A stretch of DNA of 64,000 bases from Flavobacteriales bacterium UBA6772 (GTDB lineage: Bacteria; Bacteroidota; Bacteroidia; Flavobacteriales; Flavobacteriaceae). Within the stretch, counting starts at the first letter, position 1, and each line of letters starts with the position of its first letter. This document shows, one piece after another, positions 50,601 through 58,187 of this stretch. Made by a program: the position numbers and the translations under genes. The notes beneath the pieces were generated by a model. It was not told where the DNA came from. It was given only the letters and a program-made list of their open reading frames with translations, and did not search any database. The DNA lies in contig CAJIYW010000004.1 of assembly GCA_905181765.1 (NCBI GenBank), forward strand, positions 1 through 64,000, given 5' to 3'.

Positions 50601-50782
50601 GTCAAAGAAAAAAGACCATCAAAATCTGTAAATGACCCAATCTTTAGGTCTTTAATCAAAATACTTACTCCGGGCAAAGGCATCTTATTTTCATCTATAA
50701 CAGTTCCAGTGATTGCTTTACTTTGAGCAAACAAAATCATTGGAAAAATTAATAATAAATGAATTAGTCGATTTTTTTTCAT
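47642..50782 (-). CDS. susC-like: SusC-family TonB-dependent oligosaccharide transporter, second copy, intact
   Basis: 1,046-residue outer-membrane importer. It has a signal peptide (MILFAQS), a CarboxypepD_reg domain (ITGTVIDENKMPLPGVSILI), a plug (LEEIVVVGYGSQRKSDITG, LQGRAAGVQVTQNAGSPGSG, YVIDGVIISSAGED), a 22-strand-type barrel and a terminal strand ending in LGLNLKF. It is the first gene of the second locus and is transcribed towards susD2, the fusion enzyme and the GH3. Its upstream region carries the conserved leader element shared with the CBM/T9SS gene. It is a paralogue of the frameshifted SusC at 15055-18238 and is similar throughout. Confidence 0.96.
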   Translation of the reverse strand: MKKNRLIHLLLIFPMILFAQSKAITGTVIDENKMPLPGVSILIKDLKIGSFTDFDGLFSLTVPEAGKILVFSYLGYITKELVIGNKGTFNIQLEIDTNNTLEEIVVVGYGSQRKSDITGSVASVKVDDIAAAQNSTVDALLQGRAAGVQVTQNAGSPGSGVSVKIRGASSLRGNNEPLYVIDGVIISSAGEDAANASTDANSLEETQNGLNGINPRDIESMEVLKDASATAIYGSRGANGVILITTKKGKSGKTSIQAYVNTSVSEISERYDVLDALGYANYQNEALLVNGGAPRFSISDGTIFPIADDGTVSDTAAEKHNWHDEIYKQGFSKSTGASFSGGTEKGNYYASVGYNDQGGIVENSRLQNGNFSINLNQDLSDKFSISAKLNAFYSNGNFAQDGDRAGGQRSFVGNILRYPTLVTDGGTFDNEDGISSPFSWVNDFQDTSEESRFIGSLALVYKFNIKGLKYKLQAGGNMRNKERRRFYGLTTFQGSSANGSLSVSNLNTKSYQVNNLLTYNRTFNKKHRINGVIGMTYDVRDIKNSLYAVNDFSTTEFGVDQPIYGQQISRPLDVLPLKSQLLSYLSRVNYSFDNKYIITGTFRADGSSKFSKENRYSYFPSFSLAWRANNEKFLENSETINELKFRIGWGMTGNQGISAYQTFANYGPTLYGNSAEGTNIGFVPLNVSNPNLKWETTGQLNVGLDFGLWENRLTGTLDAYDKQTDDLLLNQPLGPSSGFTSLLVNRGSLNNKGVELTLNGTLIEKNDLSIDIGGNIAFNKSKIQNLGGTPEDIYINGALENRVFYRGQNISTGNYFRAPANIFMEGEEVGLFYGFETDGIYQTEDVITVSGAEAGDVRIVDQNGDDAITEADRTIIGNPNPDFVYGGYLSMNYKRLNLSIQMNGVYGNEIANGNSIQLGTAEGRSANILSQAYNNAWRPDAQSNTYPRLGYSRESGSPAITDRIIEDGSFLRISNITLGYDIPVEKTNVFSSANVYVTGMNLFTFTDYSGYNPEITNFMNNGNIVGVDWNGFPNAQTIMLGLNLKF

Positions 50783-50846
50783 AAAGTTATCTTTAGTTAT
50801 TTTTGTTTGTTAGTTTCAAAAGGATTAATGATTAAAAAAAAAAAAA

Positions 50847-50928
50847 GGGAATTATGTTTTTTTTGTAGGGTGAAATGGTTTAAATTTTTATTTAGCTACA
50901 AGAAGTATTTGTAAGCCTTTAATATTCT
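50847..50928 (-). promoter_or_regulatory. Conserved leader element, copy upstream of susC2
   Basis: Lies 65 bases upstream of the susC2 start and matches the segment at 40713-40793 over its whole length. The best part in gene direction is TTTAAACCATT, CACCCTAC, an A run with ACAT, and TCCC. A 12-T run separates it from the start region. It is a likely binding or promoter region for the operon, perhaps for one of the HTCS regulators (inference). Confidence 0.5.
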
Positions 50929-50983
50929 TTTTTAAGATTCTCCTTTTGTAACAATTGATACGCTATATACGCAAGAAGAATAC

Positions 50984-50991
50984 TACTTTTG
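50984..50991 (+). promoter_or_regulatory. Putative -7 promoter box of the DUF983 gene
   Basis: TACTTTTG fits TAnnTTTG and lies 17 bases before the start codon, giving a very short leader. A TTG at 50955-50957 is the nearest -33 candidate, but its 26-base spacing is longer than usual. Confidence 0.3.
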
Positions 50992-51007
50992 TGTAAAATA
51001 AAATCAC

Positions 51008-51385
51008 ATGTTAAAGAGAGGAACTAAACTTTTTAGTATTCTAAAAATGAGATGCCCTAAATGCAATAAAGGTCGTTTTTATGAAAGTCACCCTTACAAT
51101 TTAAAAAAAATTGGAGAGGTTAAAAAAGAGTGCAACAATTGTAATCTAAAATATGATATGGAACCTGGATTTTTTCAAGGATCTTACTATGTTTCTTATG
51201 GTTTAGGGGTCGCACTATTTGTTGCAATATTTGTGCTGAAAATGCTGATTTTACCGGATTTAGCTTATCTTTCTACTCTAATCTTAATGGTGGTTGTATT
51301 GCTTATTTTAGCGCCTTTGCTATTTGCGCTTTCGAAAATTATATGGATTAATCTATTTGTTCCTTTTGATAATACTTATTTTTAA
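51008..51385 (+). CDS. DUF983 family zinc-ribbon membrane protein
   Basis: 125 residues with two CxxC pairs (RCPKC near 15-19 and ECNNC near 38-42), likely a small zinc ribbon. Two or three transmembrane helices follow (about 60-80, 85-115). This matches the DUF983 family, which is widespread in Flavobacteria and of unknown role. It is divergent from susC2 and marks the start of the ordinary chromosomal genes. I infer no link to polysaccharide use. About 155 bases of AT-rich sequence without a recognisable gene follow before the next start. Confidence 0.88.
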   Translation: MLKRGTKLFSILKMRCPKCNKGRFYESHPYNLKKIGEVKKECNNCNLKYDMEPGFFQGSYYVSYGLGVALFVAIFVLKMLILPDLAYLSTLILMVVVLLILAPLLFALSKIIWINLFVPFDNTYF

Positions 51386-51539
51386 AATCGAATAAAGCAG
51401 AAGATTATTATACTGTTGTTCATAATAGAACAGCAATATCAAAAAAATAGCAGCATAGACAGAAAACATTATTTTATAACTAATGTTCCTGTAAAAGTTG
51501 CGAACAAATTATAAATTTGACTTTATTCAAATGTCAATT

Positions 51540-52949
51540 ATGAAAATAGAACAAATATATACTGGGTGCTTAGCACAAGGAGCTTATTATATAGAGAGTA
51601 ATGGCGAAGTTGCTGTAATAGATCCTTTACGTGAAGTAAAACCATATTTAAAAAGAGCAAGATTAGACAATGCAAAAATTAAATATATTTTTGAAACACA
51701 TTTTCATGCAGATTTTGTGAGTGGTCATGTAACTTTAGCAAAAGAAACTGGTGCTGATATTATATTTGGGCCAAATGCAACTACAAGTTTTGACGCTATT
51801 ATAGCAGAAGATAATCAAGTTTTTAAATTAGGGAATATTACGTTTACCGTATTGCATACACCAGGCCACACAATGGAAAGCTCTGTATATCTTTTAAAAG
51901 ATGAAAACGGAAAAGATCATGCTATTTTTAGCGGAGACACTTTGTTTTTAGGAGATGTTGGTCGCCCAGATTTGGCTCAAAAATTGGGGCACTTAACAGA
52001 AGAAGATTTAGCCGGTTTTTTATACCATAGTTTACGAACCAAAGTAATGCCTTTAGCAGATGATGTTATTGTATATCCTGCGCACGGAGCAGGTTCTTCT
52101 TGCGGAAAGAATTTAAGCAAAGAAACCGTAGATACTTTAGGAAACCAAAAAGCAACAAATTATGCACTTCGTGCGGATATGACCAAAGAAGAATTTATTA
52201 AAGAAGTGACGAATGGTTTGTTACCACCTCCTTCCTACTTTCCTTTAAATGTTCAAATGAATAAAGAAGGTTATGACGATTTTCAGGATGTGTTAGCTCG
52301 CAGTGCCCAAGCATTATCTCCAGACGCTTTTGAAGCTGCTGCAAATGAAACAGAAGCAATTATTTTAGATGTACGTCATCAAAATGAATTTGCAAAAGGA
52401 CACATTCCTAGATCTATATTTATTGGTTTAGATGGTAGTTTTGCTCCGTGGGTAGGTGCCTTAATAGCAGATGTTAAACAATCCATTTTATTAGTAACAC
52501 CAGTAGGTCTTGAAGAAGAAACAATTACACGTTTGTCTCGAGTTGGTTTCGATAAAACATTGGGGTACTTAGAAGGAGGTTTTGTTACTTGGAAAAAAGC
52601 TTCTAAAGAATATGATACCGTTACTTCAATTAAAGCAGATACACTTAAAGGAATTAAAGAAGACGAAGATGTTCTAGTATTTGATGTAAGAAAAGAAGGA
52701 GAATTTTTATCTGAACATGTTTTAAATGCAAAGCACACTCCTTTAGATTACTTAAATAATCATTTAACAGCGTTTCCAATTCAAAAACCTTTTTATGTGC
52801 ATTGTGCAGGCGGATATAGATCGATGATTGCTGCTTCTATATTAAAAAGTAGAGGAATCCATAATTTAATAAATATTGCAGGTGGTTTCGAAGCAATAAA
52901 AAAATCAAAAATTCAAGTATCAGATTATGTGTGCCCATCAACTTTATAA
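51540..52949 (+). CDS. MBL-fold hydrolase with two rhodanese domains (persulfide dioxygenase/CstB-like)
   Basis: About 469 residues. The metallo-beta-lactamase domain has THFHADFVSGH, TPGHTMESSV, SGDTLFLGDVGRPD and PAHGAGSSCG, the pattern of ETHE1-type persulfide dioxygenases. A first rhodanese domain (ILDVRHQNEFAKGHIPRS) has VTPVG where the catalytic Cys loop should be, so it is probably inactive. The second (FDVRKEGEFLSEH) keeps the Cys in YVHCAGGYRSM. The role is oxidation or transfer of sulfane sulfur in the cytoplasm. Start choice: ATG at 51540 (or 51531), because a TTG start at 51498 would lie upstream of a TAAATTTG box at 51512-51519. It is convergent with the hydroxylase gene downstream. 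Confidence 0.9.
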   Translation: MKIEQIYTGCLAQGAYYIESNGEVAVIDPLREVKPYLKRARLDNAKIKYIFETHFHADFVSGHVTLAKETGADIIFGPNATTSFDAIIAEDNQVFKLGNITFTVLHTPGHTMESSVYLLKDENGKDHAIFSGDTLFLGDVGRPDLAQKLGHLTEEDLAGFLYHSLRTKVMPLADDVIVYPAHGAGSSCGKNLSKETVDTLGNQKATNYALRADMTKEEFIKEVTNGLLPPPSYFPLNVQMNKEGYDDFQDVLARSAQALSPDAFEAAANETEAIILDVRHQNEFAKGHIPRSIFIGLDGSFAPWVGALIADVKQSILLVTPVGLEEETITRLSRVGFDKTLGYLEGGFVTWKKASKEYDTVTSIKADTLKGIKEDEDVLVFDVRKEGEFLSEHVLNAKHTPLDYLNNHLTAFPIQKPFYVHCAGGYRSMIAASILKSRGIHNLINIAGGFEAIKKSKIQVSDYVCPSTL

Positions 52950-53105
52950 AAGGTGTACTATAATTATGCAATGTTATAAGATCTAAGTTTTAATACCCTT
53001 TTAATCTTTTAGGAGGTATTAAGAAATAGAATTCAGAAAAAGTAATTCATAGTGCTTGTAATTAAAGTTAATAATTTAAGAGAAGAAAGACGATAAAATG
53101 AATCT

Positions 53106-53981
53106 TTAGTTTTTATTTTTAGAAAAACCATAGGTGTTTTGACGAATAAAACCTTTTGGAAATGAAGCATCTCCTGGAAACCCTAATTCAACTTTACCAC
53201 TGTCCTCTGGAATATAATTCGTTTTAAAAATATAATCCCAAAGACTTAAACTAATCCCAAAATTAACACCGTATTTTCCTTCTGGCACATCATGTGCATG
53301 ATGATACAAGTGCATTACTGGATTATTGATTAAATATTTAAATGGTCCATAAGTAATTTTAATATTTGAATGATTAAAATGACCGATTATAATTGCAATA
53401 AAATGCACGATGAAAGCTTGTTCTGGTTCAAATCCAAACAAAATCATAACTCCAAAAGTTTTCAAAGGTTTGTACAAGATATTTTCCATCCAATGATATC
53501 TTAGATGTGCAGCAAACCCCATTTCTTTGACACTGTGGTGTACTTTATGAAATTTCCAGAAGACAGGGTATTTGTGCAATAAAGTATGTGTAAACCATTG
53601 TACAAAATCTAATACCACAAAAAAGATTACCAATTGCAGTGCCATTGGCCAATCTGAAGGATTAAACACAGCCAATGGTTTATCTGTAATACCAATGTCT
53701 GTAAAAGCTATTTGTAACATTTTATAAAAACCACCAATAACTATAGAAAAAATAAAGAAATTAAAGAACATATAAAATCCGTCTAACCAAAAATCTTTTC
53801 TAAATATAGCTTGTTCTTTGCGCCATGGAAACACCATTTCTAAAACCCAAACAACCAAAGAGATTAAAATAAGGCCCCAAAAATAATTAGTATAAAATGG
53901 CACTTCAAAAATAATAGATTTCCACGTCCAATCTAAAGTCCCATTAAATGACCGTATAAAAGCGTTTACGTATGAATTCAT
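53106..53981 (-). CDS. Sterol desaturase / fatty-acid hydroxylase family membrane protein
   Basis: 291 residues with about four transmembrane helices and the family's histidine boxes that bind two irons: HTLLH, KFHKVHHS, and MHLYHHAHD, with HFNHSN between. The family hydroxylates or desaturates lipids (sterols, fatty acids, carotenoids); in Flavobacteria the substrate is often unknown. The conserved C-terminal LWDYIFKTNYIPE follows the last His box. It is transcribed toward the MBL/rhodanese gene. About 155 bases without a recognised gene lie between the two stops, including an 8-bp TTAATACC/GGTATTAA repeat with a loop too large for a clear terminator. Confidence 0.92.
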   Translation of the reverse strand: MNSYVNAFIRSFNGTLDWTWKSIIFEVPFYTNYFWGLILISLVVWVLEMVFPWRKEQAIFRKDFWLDGFYMFFNFFIFSIVIGGFYKMLQIAFTDIGITDKPLAVFNPSDWPMALQLVIFFVVLDFVQWFTHTLLHKYPVFWKFHKVHHSVKEMGFAAHLRYHWMENILYKPLKTFGVMILFGFEPEQAFIVHFIAIIIGHFNHSNIKITYGPFKYLINNPVMHLYHHAHDVPEGKYGVNFGISLSLWDYIFKTNYIPEDSGKVELGFPGDASFPKGFIRQNTYGFSKNKN

Positions 53982-54144
53982 CTTTAATTTTTATTTTATA
54001 AATGGCCTATTTATTATAGCTAAATTGTAAAAATAACACCATTCTATCCAAAAGCCACAATAATTTCTTGTATTCATACAAAAGTAGAATGGTCAAAGCA
54101 AAAGCCACTATAACAATGCACAATAGTGAGATCTGCTTCGATTG

Positions 54145-54177
54145 CAAATTTACCATAAATATTTCTTCTTTTAACAA
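54145..54177 (-). promoter_or_regulatory. Putative promoter of the sterol-desaturase-family gene
   Basis: On the minus strand a TTG (54175-54177) and TAAATTTG (54145-54152) are 22 bases apart. This agrees with the flavobacterial TTG / TAnnTTTG pattern. The predicted start point lies about 155 bases upstream of the start codon. The remaining intergenic region 53982-54277 shows no gene. Confidence 0.4.
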
Positions 54178-54277
54178 TACCTTTTTTATGAATTATTTTA
54201 TATGATAAATTAAAGGTAAAAAAGCAAACTTTAATCCCAATTCATTAAATGTATTTATATTGCAGAAAATCTAAAAG

Positions 54278-55363
54278 TTGAAAAGAGTTATAGTAAGCGT
54301 TACAAATGATATATCTACAGACCAAAGAGTTGCTAAGGTTTGTGCTACTTTAATGCAAAATAACTTTGAAGTTTTATTAATAGGACGAAAACTTAAAAGC
54401 AGCATTCCTTTAAAAAGAGCCTTCAAAACAAAAAGATTCAACTTACTTTTTAATACTGGTTTTCTTTTTTATGCAGAGTACAATTTTCGATTATTTTGCT
54501 ATTTATTATTCACAAAAAAAGACATATTATTAGCAAACGATCTCGATACACTTTTACCAAATTACCTAATAAGTAAACTTCAGAATAAAAAAATTGTTTT
54601 TGATAGTCATGAGCTTTTTCCAGAAATCCCTGAATTAGTGCACAGACCTAAGGTGAAAAAAGTGTGGCTTGCTCTAGAAAAGCACATCCTACCAAAACTA
54701 AAAAACAACTATACGGTTTGCAATAGCATTACTGAGTTTTATGAAAATAAATACCATTCTAATTTTACAACTATCAAGAACCTTCCTAACAAAAAGGCAA
54801 TAGAAAAAGGAGTGTTTTCATTTAATACAGATAATAAAAAAATAATTTTATATCAAGGTGCTTTAAATGTTGGACGAGGTATAGAGTTAATGATTGAAAC
54901 AATGCATTTTCTACAAAACCATCTATTAGTACTTATTGGAAGTGGTGATATTAGTAAATCTCTAAAAAATAAGGTTTCTGAAGAAAATCTAAATGACAAA
55001 GTTTTCTTTTTAGGTAAAATAAACCCTGAAACATTGCATAAATTAACTCCATTAGCAGACTTAGGTCTAAGTTTAGAAGAAGATTTAGGTTTAAATTATA
55101 GGTTTGCTTTACCTAATAAAATATTTGATTATATACAAGGAGAAGTACCTATTCTAGTTTCTAATTTACCTGAAATGAGCAAAGTTATCTCGGCATATAA
55201 GGTTGGTGAAATTGTAAAAAACAGAACTCCTGAGAAACTCGCAAAGCAAATAAAAGAAGTTTTAGAAAAAGAATATACTAAAGAATTAAAATTAGCAAAA
55301 ACAGCTCTTATCTGGGAACAGCAAGAAGAAAAGTTAATAGCAATATTTAATAATTTAAAATAA
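54278..55363 (+). CDS. Glycosyltransferase family 4-like protein (TTG start)
   Basis: 361 residues, GT-B type. It opens with KRVIVSVTNDISTDQRVAKV, a flavobacterial GT4 opening. It continues with DILLANDLDTLLPNY, FDSHELFPEIPEL, and the C-terminal nucleotide-sugar half: ILYQGALNVGRGIELMIET, PLADLGLSLEED, LPNKIFDYIQGEVPIL. It probably transfers a sugar to a surface glycan or lipid. The only plausible start is TTG at 54278, because no in-frame ATG occurs near the conserved opening. The stop lies directly against the stop of the convergent 2OG oxygenase gene (no gap). Confidence 0.88.
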   Translation: MKRVIVSVTNDISTDQRVAKVCATLMQNNFEVLLIGRKLKSSIPLKRAFKTKRFNLLFNTGFLFYAEYNFRLFCYLLFTKKDILLANDLDTLLPNYLISKLQNKKIVFDSHELFPEIPELVHRPKVKKVWLALEKHILPKLKNNYTVCNSITEFYENKYHSNFTTIKNLPNKKAIEKGVFSFNTDNKKIILYQGALNVGRGIELMIETMHFLQNHLLVLIGSGDISKSLKNKVSEENLNDKVFFLGKINPETLHKLTPLADLGLSLEEDLGLNYRFALPNKIFDYIQGEVPILVSNLPEMSKVISAYKVGEIVKNRTPEKLAKQIKEVLEKEYTKELKLAKTALIWEQQEEKLIAIFNNLK

Positions 55364-56182
55364 CTATTTCTTGTACTGATGTGGGTTTTCTCTCACTCCT
55401 TTCTTAAACAATTTGCGTATTTTAGATCGCAAAGTATTATCTACCCTCAAAATCAAATCTTTTACTTTTTCTGAAGACCTTCCTCTAAAAGTTGTAACAT
55501 GAAATGTATCTGACTCTAAAAGGGGTGTATTCGAAAAATAGTAATTAGAAACACAACGTCTTATATCCTGTTTTAAAACCTTACTCACAGAATGCCAAGA
55601 TTTTTGATGCGTTGTCATTACTACCAACCTATTAAACTTACTTTCTATAGTGGTTTGTGCTTGTTTTAAACCGTTTGGCCAAACCTCTAAATTACCCCCG
55701 TTTTCTAAAGTCCAATTTGGTGTAACATAATATAACAAATTTAAAACACGCCATCTTTCTCTATCTTTGTCATGAGAATTGTCTAAATGCGGATTCAAAA
55801 AATTGTCCTTCTCCATTAAAGACAAACCGCCAGCATATAAATTCTCATCACCATAAACTTCTTCTAAATCGCAAATTTCTGAAATTAACCGAATTACTTT
55901 TTCGTCTTGAAAAGCATAAATCAAATCCTCTAAAAGACTGTCATAAAGATCCATTTGATATGCTGTAAATTTAAACTCGCGTAAGTTTTTCTTTCGAACA
56001 GCTTTGTCTGTTGTTGGAAATTTATTGTAAATTTTTAAAGCCAATTCTACAGGCAATAAATCATCTATAAAAAAATAGCCAATAGTAGCTTTCGATTTTA
56101 AAAACTGTATTTTTAAAAATTCTCTATTCGCTGTTAAGTTGTCAAAAATAAGTTGTGCTATTTCGGTTTTACGAATCTTCAT
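55364..56182 (-). CDS. 2OG-Fe(II) oxygenase (prolyl-4-hydroxylase-like)
   Basis: 272 residues. The Fe(II) ligands are visible in NPHLDNSHD (H-x-D, about residue 130) and in HQKSWHSVSKV (distal His, about 195). RRCVSNYYFSN supplies the Arg that binds 2-oxoglutarate. LNLLYYVTPNW and GGNLEVWPNG are typical of the PiuC/P4H-like 2OG-FeII_Oxy_3 domain. It hydroxylates an unknown acceptor. It sits between two glycosyltransferase genes on the opposite strand, so a role in modifying a surface glycan or glycoprotein is possible but unproven. Intact. Confidence 0.88.
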   Translation of the reverse strand: MKIRKTEIAQLIFDNLTANREFLKIQFLKSKATIGYFFIDDLLPVELALKIYNKFPTTDKAVRKKNLREFKFTAYQMDLYDSLLEDLIYAFQDEKVIRLISEICDLEEVYGDENLYAGGLSLMEKDNFLNPHLDNSHDKDRERWRVLNLLYYVTPNWTLENGGNLEVWPNGLKQAQTTIESKFNRLVVMTTHQKSWHSVSKVLKQDIRRCVSNYYFSNTPLLESDTFHVTTFRGRSSEKVKDLILRVDNTLRSKIRKLFKKGVRENPHQYKK

Positions 56183-56237
56183 AAATCTTTAGTAAAGTAT
56201 AAATATATTCATTTTTTAAATTTTACATTTGTATTTA

Positions 56238-57353
56238 ATGAAAAAAAGCATACATCTTGTTTCTTTTGATATTCCATACCCACCAAATTATGGTGGAATT
56301 ATAGATATATTTTTTAAAATAAAAGAATTACACAAGTTAGGTATACATATATACTTACATACCTATCTTTTTAATGATAAAACAAGACAACCTGAATTAG
56401 AAAAATATTGTGAAAAAATATTTTATTACAAACGGAAAAATGCTTTTTTGTCTTTATTTTCTAAATTACCATTTAGAGTGCAAAGCAGAAGTTGTAACAA
56501 ATTAATTGAAAATCTTAAAAATTTACAGTTCCCAATAATTTTTGAAGGTTTACATACTGCATATCCTCTTAAAAAATATAATTTTAAAAATACTTATATT
56601 AGAGCGCATAATATTGAGCATGCCTACTTTTTAGGATTGTTTAAAAGCGAAAAAAATATATTTAAAAAAGTGTTCTTTTTTCTAGAATCTGTCAAACTTA
56701 AAAGGTTTGAAAATATATTAGAAAAGGCAACAGGTATTTTCTCAATTTCTCCTTTCGAACAAGCATATTTTACTAAAAAATATGGAGCAAAAACATTTTA
56801 TATTCCGGTGTTTCATGCCACAACAAACCTAACACAAACAGATGAAAAAGGAGATTTTATATTATATCATGGCGATTTAAGAATTGCTGATAATGTAAGA
56901 GCTGCACTATTTTTAATTGATGTATATAAAAACACACCATACCAGTTTGTAGTTGCAAGTAGTTGCAAGAACAAAAACGTTCTTAAGCAAATTAAGAAGT
57001 ATCATAATCTTAATTTTAAAGAAATTCCTACTCAAGAAAGTTTAGAACAATTATTTAACAAAGCACAAATTAATACACTATTCACCTTTCAGAAAACAGG
57101 TATTAAGTTAAAATTATTAAATACTTTACATCAAGGAAAACATATTATTTCAAACACACAAATGACTGAAGACACTGGGCTTGAATCATTATGTGAATTA
57201 GCAAATACTAAAGAAGAAATCTTAGAAATAACATCGAAACTACTTAAGCAAACCTTTTCTAAAGCTCACATAATAGGGCGTAAAGAAAAATTATTAGAGT
57301 TTAATACTATGGTCAATGCTGAAAAAATAGTAGCAATTATATTTAAACAGTAA
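56238..57353 (+). CDS. Glycosyltransferase, GT4-like
   Basis: About 371 residues from the ATG at 56238 (an earlier in-frame TTG adds three residues without support). KSIHLVSFDIPYPPNYGG is the typical opening of a flavobacterial GT-B enzyme. FEGLHTAYPLKKY, RAHNIEHAYF and FSISPFEQAYF follow, then FILYHGDLRIADNVRAALF of the C-terminal half. The E-rich donor-binding end is less canonical than in classical GT4s. It is likely active on cell-surface glycans. Its last 11 bases overlap the end of the FtsE-like gene on the other strand. Confidence 0.82.
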   Translation: MKKSIHLVSFDIPYPPNYGGIIDIFFKIKELHKLGIHIYLHTYLFNDKTRQPELEKYCEKIFYYKRKNAFLSLFSKLPFRVQSRSCNKLIENLKNLQFPIIFEGLHTAYPLKKYNFKNTYIRAHNIEHAYFLGLFKSEKNIFKKVFFFLESVKLKRFENILEKATGIFSISPFEQAYFTKKYGAKTFYIPVFHATTNLTQTDEKGDFILYHGDLRIADNVRAALFLIDVYKNTPYQFVVASSCKNKNVLKQIKKYHNLNFKEIPTQESLEQLFNKAQINTLFTFQKTGIKLKLLNTLHQGKHIISNTQMTEDTGLESLCELANTKEEILEITSKLLKQTFSKAHIIGRKEKLLEFNTMVNAEKIVAIIFKQ

Positions 57354-58029
57354 TTTGTTGAGCAACTTCAAATAACTTACCACCTTCACACTTTAATGTT
57401 TTCTGCTTAAACTTTACAATTAATTGATAATCGTGAGTAGCCATTAAAATAGTTTTTCCGTTTTTAGAAATTTCGTTTAAAAGTTCCATTACCTCTAAAG
57501 ATGTTTTTGGATCTAAATTACCAGTTGGTTCATCTGCTAAAATCAATTCAGGATCGTTTAAAAGGGCTCTGGCAATTGCTACTCTCTGCTGCTCACCGCC
57601 AGAAAGTTCAAATGTGTTTTTATAGTATTGAGATTTTAAACCCACTTTATCTAGTACCTCATAAATTTTTTCTTTCATAAGATTATTGTCTTTCCAACCA
57701 GTTGCCTTTAAAACAAACTTTAGATTTTCGAAAATATTTCGATCATTTAATAACTTAAAATCTTGAAATACAATTCCTATTTTTCTTCTTAAAAACGGAA
57801 TTTCCTTTTCTTTTAAACCTTTTAAATCAAACCCTACAATACTTCCAACTCCCTTTCGTAGCTGCAAATCTCCATATAAGGTTTTCATTAAACTACTTTT
57901 TCCACTACCCGTCTTTCCTATTAAATAACAAAATTCTCCTTTATTAATGGTTAAATTTACTTTAGAAAGAACCAAATTATCTCTTTGATAGATTTCTGCA
58001 TTTTCTAGATGTAAAACAAGATTGCTCAT
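57343..58029 (-). CDS. ftsE: FtsE-like ABC transporter ATP-binding protein
   Basis: 228 residues from the ATG at 58029. Walker A is GKTGSGKSS, the Q-loop is IVFQDFKLL, the signature is LSGGEQQRVAIARALL, Walker B is LILADEPTGNLD, and the H-loop is MATHD. Size and motifs match FtsE, which pairs with FtsX to regulate peptidoglycan hydrolases at division. LolD/MacB-type ATPases look similar, so the symbol is likely rather than certain. A TTG at 58050 could extend the protein, but it falls inside a TAAATTTG promoter box (58048-58055), which supports 58029. ftsX is not adjacent. Confidence 0.85.
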   Translation of the reverse strand: MSNLVLHLENAEIYQRDNLVLSKVNLTINKGEFCYLIGKTGSGKSSLMKTLYGDLQLRKGVGSIVGFDLKGLKEKEIPFLRRKIGIVFQDFKLLNDRNIFENLKFVLKATGWKDNNLMKEKIYEVLDKVGLKSQYYKNTFELSGGEQQRVAIARALLNDPELILADEPTGNLDPKTSLEVMELLNEISKNGKTILMATHDYQLIVKFKQKTLKCEGGKLFEVAQQITV

Positions 58030-58047
58030 AATATTAGGTAGTTTCGA

Positions 58048-58055
58048 CAAATTTA
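58048..58055 (-). promoter_or_regulatory. Putative -7 promoter box of the ftsE-like gene
   Basis: TAAATTTG on the minus strand matches TAnnTTTG, about 19 bases upstream of the chosen ATG, giving a very short leader. No TTG is found at normal -33 spacing. Confidence 0.35.
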
Positions 58056-58187
58056 AAAGTTTCTAACGATTTTTTACTATGAATTCATAACAATTCTTAC
58101 TTTTGATTAAAAATTTGAGATTCTTTTGTTTTCCACTCCAACAAAACAAAGAATTATTCGTTATCTAACGAGAGAAATAAAATTTAT

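Noticed and set aside
52990..53032. TTAATACC / GGTATTAA repeat between convergent genes as a terminator
   Set aside because: The 27-base loop is too large and no T run follows on either strand.
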